A stretch of DNA of 64,000 bases from Hyphomicrobiales bacterium (GTDB lineage Bacteria; Pseudomonadota; Alphaproteobacteria; Rhizobiales; Rhizobiaceae): positions 468,307 to 532,306 of the forward strand of contig UCIA01000003.1 in NCBI GenBank assembly GCA_900472295.1, given 5' to 3'. The notes beneath the pieces were generated by a model. It was given only the letters and a program-made list of their open reading frames with translations. It was not told the DNA's origin and did not search any database. A program made the position numbers and the translations under genes. Positions 57,869 through 64,000 of the stretch are shown one piece after another (within the stretch, counting starts at the first letter, position 1; every line of letters starts with the position of its first letter).

Positions 57869-58225
57869 ATGACGCTGGACGACTATAACAGCTTCTGCGC
57901 CACGCTGCCGCAAACGACTCATGTCGTCCAATGGGGTGGCGCCCAGGTCTGGAAAGTCGGTGGCAAGGTCTTCACCATCGCCGGCCATGACCGGGACGGC
58001 GGCGTCTTCGTCACCTTCAAATGTTCTGAAATGGCTTATGACGTGCTGAAGGACCAGCCCGGCTGCCGGCCGGCGCCCTATCTCGCCTCGCGCGGCATGA
58101 AATGGATCCAGCGTCAGACAAGCCAGAGCATGGATGATAATGCGCTGAAGGACTATCTCGGCGAAAGCCACCGCCTCGTCGTCCTCAAGCTGACGAAGCA
58201 GACGCGCAAGGAATTGGGCCTGTAG
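57869..58225 (+). CDS. MmcQ/YjbR-family protein
   Basis: A 118-residue protein of the MmcQ/YjbR family, a double-wing DNA-binding-like fold of unknown cellular role. TTHVVQWGGAQVWKVGGKVF and ASRGMKWIQRQTSQSMDDNA are typical. The ATG at 57869 is chosen; a GTG at 57863 is possible. It lies alone between clpB and an L,D-transpeptidase gene. Confidence 0.9.
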   Translation: MTLDDYNSFCATLPQTTHVVQWGGAQVWKVGGKVFTIAGHDRDGGVFVTFKCSEMAYDVLKDQPGCRPAPYLASRGMKWIQRQTSQSMDDNALKDYLGESHRLVVLKLTKQTRKELGL

Positions 58226-58415
58226 CGACCTGAAATCCGCCATCTTCATGCCCGGTTCATGTTGGAAAGCTTATGTTCTGGTTTGCTGGCGAAGGGGTTT
58301 GCCTGCAGGCTTTTGACGGTCAGGGCGTTCCTTGCGCATCCAAACTGACGCGAGTGCGTTCTGAAGGGAACACTGCCGGAGCGGCGGCAATTACGGACCG
58401 GAGAGTTTGACCACC

Positions 58416-59933
58416 ATGTTCCGCACGATCTTTGCCTTTTCGGTGTTCGCCGCCGGGCTGCTTACGTCCAGCGCCATGGCATCGCCGACGGTGGACAACG
58501 CGCCGCCGGTTGTTCGCGCGGCCGATAGCGGCGGCATTCTTCTCGCCCAGGACGGCAATCTCGACGTCTATTACGACGCCAGGGGCAACCGGGTCATCGT
58601 CGATGCCGAGACCGGCAAGGTCATCGCCATCCAGCCGCCGCAGACCAGGCTCGATCGCCGCGCGTTGCGCCGCCAGATGCGAGAGCGCGAACTCGGACGC
58701 GCACCGGTCGAGGATGACGACCGCTACTATCTCGACGATCCCGAAGACATGGCGCGTTTCCGCCGCCGGCAACTGGACGATCAGGGAGGAATCCCCGGCC
58801 CGCCGATCGATGAATACGATCCCGAAAGTGACAGGTTCCTGGGCGGCTATCCGCAGGATAACGCCAATGATGCCGACACCTATCCGGAAGCGCCGAAGTC
58901 GGCCGAGCCGCGCCCCGTCAAGCGCCAGCCGCTGAACGAGGCCTCGATCGATCCTGCCGAACCGGCGGCGCCCTCCGACCAGGCAGCGCTGCCGCCGAAG
59001 GCCGGCGGCAAGACCGTGGTCGATCCCTCGCTTTCGCTCGGAGCACGCCAGGACGTGGCTGCCCTGCAGGTGCTGCTCGACCGCGCCGGCGCTTCACCCG
59101 GCGTTATCGACGGGCGCTTCGGCTCCAATGTCGACAAGGCGCTTGCCGCCTACAACCAGATCACCGGCAGCAATTTGCGCTCGACCGATGCGGTCGGCAT
59201 CGAGGCAGCGCTTGCGCAAACCGGCGGCGATGCCTTCGCCAACTACACGATCACCCCCGAGGATGCGGCCGGCCCCTATGTCGCCTCGATACCGGAAGAT
59301 TACAGCCAGAAGGCGCAGCTCGACCGCATGGCTTACACCTCGGTCACCGAAGCCTTGGCCGAACGCTTCCACATGGATGAAAACTACCTGAAGGCGCTAA
59401 ATCCCGAGGCGGACTTCAATCGTCCCGGCACCATCGTCAAGGTCGCCAATTTCGGCAGGCTGGTTGCAACGCCGGTTGCCCGCATCGTTGCCGACAAGGA
59501 CAAGAAGCAGGTGTTCGCCTATGACGCCGCCGGCAAGCTGGTCGCGGCCTATCCCGCCACCATCGGCTCGGCCGACACGCCGTCGCCGACCGGCACGCAT
59601 ACGGTGTCGCGCGTCGCGCTCGATCCGAATTACACCTACAATCCCAACATCAATTTCAAGCAGGGCGAGAACAACAAGATCCTGACCATTCCGCCGGGAC
59701 CGAATGGTCCGGTCGGCTCGGTGTGGATCGCGCTGGACAAGCCGACCTACGGCATCCACGGCACGCCCGATCCTTCCAAGATCGGCAAGACCGAAAGCCA
59801 TGGCTGCGTGCGCCTGACCAACTGGGATGCGCGCGAACTGGCCAAACTCGTGTCGCCGGGCGTCACCGTCGAGTTCGTCGGCGGGCCGTCGGCCGATGAT
59901 GTCGCCGAGCAAGTGAGCGCTCCGGCGCAGTGA
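58416..59933 (+). CDS. L,D-transpeptidase with peptidoglycan-binding domain
   Basis: A 505-residue periplasmic enzyme that cross-links peptidoglycan or attaches proteins to it. A signal peptide (MFRTIFAFSVFAAGLLTSSA) precedes a proline/acidic-rich linker, a PG_binding_1 domain at about 205-260 (LGARQDVAALQVLLDRAGAS), and the YkuD domain whose catalytic Cys lies in TESHGCVRLTNWDARELAKL. The start ATG at 58416 is chosen. Together with the M23 gene it makes a cell-wall group. Confidence 0.92.
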   Translation: MFRTIFAFSVFAAGLLTSSAMASPTVDNAPPVVRAADSGGILLAQDGNLDVYYDARGNRVIVDAETGKVIAIQPPQTRLDRRALRRQMRERELGRAPVEDDDRYYLDDPEDMARFRRRQLDDQGGIPGPPIDEYDPESDRFLGGYPQDNANDADTYPEAPKSAEPRPVKRQPLNEASIDPAEPAAPSDQAALPPKAGGKTVVDPSLSLGARQDVAALQVLLDRAGASPGVIDGRFGSNVDKALAAYNQITGSNLRSTDAVGIEAALAQTGGDAFANYTITPEDAAGPYVASIPEDYSQKAQLDRMAYTSVTEALAERFHMDENYLKALNPEADFNRPGTIVKVANFGRLVATPVARIVADKDKKQVFAYDAAGKLVAAYPATIGSADTPSPTGTHTVSRVALDPNYTYNPNINFKQGENNKILTIPPGPNGPVGSVWIALDKPTYGIHGTPDPSKIGKTESHGCVRLTNWDARELAKLVSPGVTVEFVGGPSADDVAEQVSAPAQ

Positions 59934-60036
59934 TATGAGCCAGTCCACGCGGACAGGCTCCTGGCGCGGACTGGATTCATGACAGCGAGGCGCTGGCTGG
60001 TTGTTGCCGGCAGGCAACACGTCTAAGCAGACGCTC

Positions 60037-61596
60037 ATGAAATCTCCGAGCGAAGCCGCAGCGATCCCCCTGACCGGCCCTCTTCCCAACGGTTCGTTTT
60101 GTCCGCCGGCGCAGCGCAAATTCGTGCTGGTCGCGGCGATCCTGGCATCCGCGCTTGGTTTCATCGACGGCTCGATCCTGGCCATCGCCATGCCGGCCAT
60201 GCGTGTCGACCTCGGCGCCAGCCTGGCCGAGGCGCAGTGGATTTCCAATGCCTATGCGCTGACGCTGTCGGCATTGATTCTCGCCGGGGGTGCGGCCGGA
60301 GACCGGTTCGGCCTGCGGCGCGCCTTCGTGGCCGGCATCGCTTTGTTCATCGTCGCTTCGCTTGCTTGTGCGGTGGCGCCGAATGCGCTCACGCTAATCG
60401 CCTTTCGCGCCCTTCAGGGCATAGGGGCGGCGATCATGGTGCCGGGCAGCCTCGCCATCATCGCCAAGTCCTATCCGAAGAATGAGCGCGGCCGGGCAAT
60501 CGGCATCTGGGCCGCTGCTTCGGCGCTGACGACGGCGCTCGGTCCGGTGCTCGGCGGCTTCGTCCTGTCGGCCTTTGGCGGCGGCATCTGGCGGGCGATC
60601 TTCGCCGTCAACCTGCCGCTCGGGCTGATCTCGATCTATCTTCTGCTGGCCAAGATCTCCGCCGACGCGCCGGTGGAGAAGCGAAGCCTCGATCTTGGCG
60701 GCGCCGCTCTTGCCACCCTGGCCTTCGGGGCGCTGGCCTATGGGCTGACCGCGATGAGCGCTGAAGGCGGTGGACTTATGGCGGGACCGAGCATCGCCGC
60801 CGGTGCTGTGCTGCTGGTGATTTTCATCATCTTCGAGCTTAGGCAGAGCGAGCCGATGATTGATCTCAAGCTGTTTCGGATCGGCGCCTTTGCCGGCGCC
60901 AACGTCGCCACCTTCTTCCTCTATTTCGCACTGTCGGCCAATCTGTTCTACCTGCCGATGCTGCTGATCGCCGGCTGGGGGCTGAGCACCAAAGAGGTCG
61001 GCTTCATCTTCCTGCCGCTATCGGCGTCGATCGCGCTGCTGTCGGGTCCTGTCGGCCAGTGGTCGGATCGGATAGGCCCGCGCTTTCCGATCGCCAGCGG
61101 CTGCCTTGTCGTCGCCATCGCCTTTGCCGGGCTTGCCCTGCTTACCCATGCCGGCATGCACAATTTCTGGACGGGAACTTTTCCGCTGATGGCGGTGATG
61201 GGGCTTGGCATGGCGCTGGTGGTGTCGCCGCTGTCGACGGCGATCATGACGGCGGTCGAGGACAAGGATACCGGCGCCGCCTCCGGCATCAACAATGCGG
61301 TTTCGCGCATTGGCGGGTTGATCGCGGTGGCGGCGATGGGTTCGCTGGCGGCCTGGGTTTATTCGACGATGCTGGATACCAGCGTCAGAACGGGCATTCC
61401 GGGGTTCGGCGAACCTGGCGCCGCGGCACTGGCGCCGGAACTTGAAGCGACGCGGCTCGCGGCCAGCGATGCGGCGTTCGCAGCCGTGTCGATGGTGACG
61501 GCCGTGCTTTGCCTGCTTGCCGCTGTTATCGCCTGGGCGACTGTTTCGGGGCAAAAGCTTCCTTGGTCACGAGCCGAAGAGAATCAGTCGAACTGA
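60037..61596 (+). CDS. MFS transporter, DHA2 (14-TM) type
   Basis: A 519-residue drug:proton antiporter-like protein with about fourteen transmembrane segments. The signatures FIDGSILAIAMPAMRVDLGA (motif D1-like) and DRFGLRRAFVAGIALFIVAS (motif A), plus LGPVLGGFVLSAFGGGIWRA (motif C), place it in the DHA2/EmrB-QacA family. The ATG at 60037 is chosen. It is convergent with the M23 gene. The substrate is unknown. Confidence 0.9.
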   Translation: MKSPSEAAAIPLTGPLPNGSFCPPAQRKFVLVAAILASALGFIDGSILAIAMPAMRVDLGASLAEAQWISNAYALTLSALILAGGAAGDRFGLRRAFVAGIALFIVASLACAVAPNALTLIAFRALQGIGAAIMVPGSLAIIAKSYPKNERGRAIGIWAAASALTTALGPVLGGFVLSAFGGGIWRAIFAVNLPLGLISIYLLLAKISADAPVEKRSLDLGGAALATLAFGALAYGLTAMSAEGGGLMAGPSIAAGAVLLVIFIIFELRQSEPMIDLKLFRIGAFAGANVATFFLYFALSANLFYLPMLLIAGWGLSTKEVGFIFLPLSASIALLSGPVGQWSDRIGPRFPIASGCLVVAIAFAGLALLTHAGMHNFWTGTFPLMAVMGLGMALVVSPLSTAIMTAVEDKDTGAASGINNAVSRIGGLIAVAAMGSLAAWVYSTMLDTSVRTGIPGFGEPGAAALAPELEATRLAASDAAFAAVSMVTAVLCLLAAVIAWATVSGQKLPWSRAEENQSN

Positions 61597-61667
61597 TTCG
61601 GAGCCGATCCGATTCGGAATGCATTGATACGGGGCAAAGATGATTTGACGGCGTCGGCTCTGAAGGC

Positions 61668-63689
61668 TCAGCCTTCGATCTTGGCGCTCGCAACCTTCAG
61701 CGGATTGCTGTCTTCCTGCTTCAGCAAGTCGTCGATGCGTTCACGCTCACGCTTGAAGGCGACGAGGTCGTCGCCCTTCAGCACCTTGCCGACCGGCAGG
61801 CGCACGCGCATCGGGTCGACCTTGGTGCCGTTGACGATCAGCTCGTAGTGAAGATGTGGACCGGTGGCGAGGCCGGTCTGGCCGAGAAAGCCGATGGTCT
61901 GGCCCTGGCGGACATGAACGCCCGGCTCGATGCCTTTGGCAAAGGCGCTTTGGTGATTGTAGGAGGTCTCGTAGCCATTGGCATGGCGAATGATGATTTG
62001 TTTGCCGTAGCCGCCGGCCCAGCCGGCCTTTTCGACGGTGCCGTTGCCGGCGGCGATGATCGGCGTCCCGATCGGAGCTGACCAGTCGACGCCGGTGTGC
62101 ATGCGGACATAGCCGAGGATCGGATGCCGGCGTGCGCCGAAGCCGGAGCGGAATTTTCCGGCGGGCAGGGGGTTGCGCAGCAGGAACTGGTCGGCGCTCG
62201 AACCGTCCTGGTCGAAATAGTCGGTCGAGCCGTCCTGCATCTGGAAACGGTAGAAATTGCGCGTCTGGCCGCCGAAGGTCGACGAGACATAGAGCAGTTC
62301 CGATTCGTCGGAGGCCTGGTCGTCGCCGTCAGGCTGCGAGAAAAGCACGTCGATGCGGTCCGACGGATTGAGCCTGGACTGGAAGTCGACGCCGGATGCC
62401 AAGAGCTTGACCAGTTGCTGGGTCAGCTTCTTCGACATGCCATAGGAATAGGCGGCGCGGTAAATGCCGTCATAGACGTTGGGCAGATTGCCGCGTACCA
62501 CCACCGGCGCCGACGAATCATCGAACGCGGTCAGCAATTCGGGGTTTGGCTCAGGTTCCTGCGCCGGCACATACTGGCCGCGATCGTCGAGCGCGATGGT
62601 GACGATGTGCGTGGTCTTGTCATAGACGCTGGTGCGAACCACCTTGGCGGCGTCGCCATGCACTTCGAGCCCGACGCGCAGCACGGTTCCGGCCTTCAGT
62701 GCCGGGGCGTTGAGCAATTTACCGATCGCCTCTGCCATGCCGGTGGCGTCGTCGCCCGTATAGCCCGAATCGGCAAAGGCATCGGCGATGCCGCGGTCCT
62801 TGGTGAAGGGAATGATTTCCTCGGCAAAAGCCGGGGTCTGGTCATCAGTGGCGACACGCGGCGCCACCGAGACGTTTTCCGGCACGATCTTGACGTCATA
62901 GGAGCCGGCCATCGATTCGGCGAAGGCCTCGCCGAATCGTTGCGGGTCGACATAATGCAGCGAAGCAACCTGGATGGCGCCGTCGCTGAGATCCGTGCCG
63001 GCCTCGCGCACCACCTTTTCCACCTCGTCGGCGGACAGGTCGCTCTTTTCGTCGAAAGAAGCCGTGTCGATCGGGAAGTCGACCGTCTTCAGGCTCATCT
63101 CGCTTTCGACCTTGGCGCCATATATCTGGCCGGCGACGGCGGTGGCCGGCTGCGCGGGCGTTGAGTCGCCATCGTCGCCGAACACCTGCATGGGGTCGAA
63201 AGGCGGATAGGCGCGATTGGTGGTGTGGCCGGCGGCGAGCGCCATCTTGATCTGCACGAACGGCATGGTGTGGATGACGTCGCGGTCGCCAACCTTGGTG
63301 ACCATCGACACTTCCATGCGCCGGCGGTCCTTGGCCTTGGCGATCTGGCGCGGCGCCACCAGCCTGGTCGTCTTGGCGACCTCACCAGAATCACCGCTTG
63401 CGAGCTGGGCCAGTTCGGCGATTTCGGGCGGCGTTGCCAGCTGCTGGCGGCCGTCAAGGGCGGCAAACAGCGCCACGCCCATCAGCACGCTCGAGGTCAC
63501 GCCGGTAAGGAAAGTGCCCGACAGCCAGCGCGCCGAAACCTCGCGCCGGTCGGGCGGGCCGCTGCGGCCATCCGCGATCAGCGGCGGCTCATTGCCGAGT
63601 TCGGCTATGACATCTTCCGTGTCTGGCATCCAGAAAGGCTGCTTCTTCCCCGGCGGAACGGCTTGTCGGCTCTTGTTGGGCCATGACAT
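61668..63689 (-). CDS. M23-family metallopeptidase, membrane-anchored
   Basis: A 673-residue protein with one N-terminal transmembrane segment (about residues 60-80), a long middle region with a LysM/opacity-associated-like stretch, and a C-terminal LytM/M23 domain at about 520-640. The zinc ligands lie in GYVRMHTGVDWSAPIGTPII (HxxxD) and GLATGPHLHYELIVNGTKVD (HxH). It should cut peptide bridges in peptidoglycan during growth or division, or activate an amidase if degenerate. The promoter region upstream holds TTATAA repeats. Confidence 0.9.
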   Translation of the reverse strand: MSWPNKSRQAVPPGKKQPFWMPDTEDVIAELGNEPPLIADGRSGPPDRREVSARWLSGTFLTGVTSSVLMGVALFAALDGRQQLATPPEIAELAQLASGDSGEVAKTTRLVAPRQIAKAKDRRRMEVSMVTKVGDRDVIHTMPFVQIKMALAAGHTTNRAYPPFDPMQVFGDDGDSTPAQPATAVAGQIYGAKVESEMSLKTVDFPIDTASFDEKSDLSADEVEKVVREAGTDLSDGAIQVASLHYVDPQRFGEAFAESMAGSYDVKIVPENVSVAPRVATDDQTPAFAEEIIPFTKDRGIADAFADSGYTGDDATGMAEAIGKLLNAPALKAGTVLRVGLEVHGDAAKVVRTSVYDKTTHIVTIALDDRGQYVPAQEPEPNPELLTAFDDSSAPVVVRGNLPNVYDGIYRAAYSYGMSKKLTQQLVKLLASGVDFQSRLNPSDRIDVLFSQPDGDDQASDESELLYVSSTFGGQTRNFYRFQMQDGSTDYFDQDGSSADQFLLRNPLPAGKFRSGFGARRHPILGYVRMHTGVDWSAPIGTPIIAAGNGTVEKAGWAGGYGKQIIIRHANGYETSYNHQSAFAKGIEPGVHVRQGQTIGFLGQTGLATGPHLHYELIVNGTKVDPMRVRLPVGKVLKGDDLVAFKRERERIDDLLKQEDSNPLKVASAKIEG

Positions 63690-64000
63690 TTGCCTGTCAC
63701 GGCGGGTGAAGTCAACGAAGCGGCGAAATCCCCACTCACACGCTCTGTTTTACGGCCCCTTATAAAGAGGCGACTTTAGTCTCTTATAAGAGGTGCCGGA
63801 CCGGTGACGCGCAGGCTCCGATTTCATCTCTTATAAGCAGGCGCCGCGCGGGTCGCGCAGGGCCTGCTTTGTTGGCCTTGGTGTCGAACGGCAATGCGGC
63901 GGCAATAGGGCTCGTCCGGGCAACCCCAATGTTCCCCTGGGGCAGTCCGCCGGTTCCAAAACTTCTGTCGCAAAAAGTTCAAAAACATCGTTGATGGCTG
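63690..64000. other. 311-bp region upstream of the M23 gene
   Basis: No gene can be supported in this stretch, which reaches the window edge. It contains a three-copy TTATAA repeat (63757-63840) and, further right, GC-rich sequence with short dyads (for example GCGCCGCGCGGGTCGCGC). The promoter of the M23 gene should be here; a divergent gene may start beyond the window. Confidence 0.5.
63757..63840. repeat. Three-copy TTATAA-centred repeat
   Basis: CCCCTTATAAAGAGGCG (63757), CTCTTATAAGAGGTGCC (63781) and CTCTTATAAGCAGGCGCC (63828) share a CTTATAA core; the middle one contains a 12-bp perfect palindrome CTCTTATAAGAG. The cores lie 24 and 47 bp apart, roughly one and two units of about 23.5 bp. 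They start about 70 bp upstream of the M23 gene. Confidence 0.65.

Overview
The window is 64 kb of GC-rich chromosome from a member of the Hyphomicrobiales (Rhizobiales), most likely Mesorhizobium or a close relative. I infer this from gene order (lysC-ptsP-prfA-prmC-DUF4167-clpB; comF-grxC-nitrilase-DUF1178; argJ-GNAT-mutT; etfB-etfA-hydroxybutyryl-CoA dehydrogenase), from a TGA-N9-TCA iron box, from alphaproteobacterial ECF and heat-shock promoter motifs, and from several intergenic palindrome families typical of rhizobia. No taxonomic search was possible. I see no prophage, complete insertion sequence, CRISPR array or conjugative module; the window reads as core chromosome with small accessory pieces.

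Layout. 1-2.9 kb: Fe(III) ABC importer (fbpABC order, minus strand) behind an iron-responsive box. 3.1-4.4 kb: ECF sigma factor with an NrsF-type membrane anti-sigma factor and its probable own promoter. 4.5-6.5 kb: PAS-PAS-PAS-GGDEF diguanylate cyclase. 6.5-9.2 kb: etfB-etfA and 3-hydroxybutyryl-CoA dehydrogenase. 9.4-12.9 kb: rhomboid protease, cobalamin adenosyltransferase, a twin-TM protein, an SDR and a YihY/BrkB protein. 13-17.6 kb: EamA permease, GluQRS, AlkA-type glycosylase, HNH endonuclease, DsbB and a YqaA/DedA protein. 17.8-20.7 kb: Na/Pi cotransporter and a lone PstS. 21-23.2 kb: divergent pair of a membrane LytTR regulator and a membrane acyltransferase. 23.3 kb: tRNA-Leu(CAA) with a clear promoter. 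23.5-26.3 kb: flippase plus FemAB-like acetyltransferase. 26.5-30.6 kb: small proteins (secreted, DUF1127-like, DUF4242) beside a large ATPase-LuxR regulator. 30.7-34.6 kb: secA and a parvulin. 34.8-36.7 kb: TetR regulator and a caspase-like peptidase. 36.9-39.3 kb: argJ-GNAT-mutT. 39.4-40.2 kb: small membrane protein and an orphan Flp pilin. 40.2-43.6 kb: methyltransferase, comF, grxC, nitrilase, DUF1178. 43.6-47.9 kb: MarR/EamA pair, ubiG, hybrid histidine kinase. 48-57.8 kb: lysC, ptsP, prfA, prmC, DUF4167 gene, clpB. 57.9-63.7 kb: MmcQ/YjbR protein, L,D-transpeptidase, MFS transporter and M23 peptidase. 63.7-64 kb: non-coding, with a three-copy TTATAA-centred repeat.

How the parts fit. 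Envelope and surface functions recur: secA, parvulin, DsbB, rhomboid, L,D-transpeptidase, M23 peptidase, flippase/acetyltransferase, acyltransferase. Several genes sit with their own regulators: iron box with fbpA, sigma factor with NrsF, MarR with EamA, LytTR with acyltransferase, LuxR-ATPase with DUF4242. The least explained items are the LytTR/acyltransferase pair, the LuxR-ATPase/DUF4242/DUF1127 locus, the caspase-like protein with its C-terminal domain, the TTATAA array beside the M23 gene, and the palindromic repeats, one family of which occurs three times within 6.2 kb.
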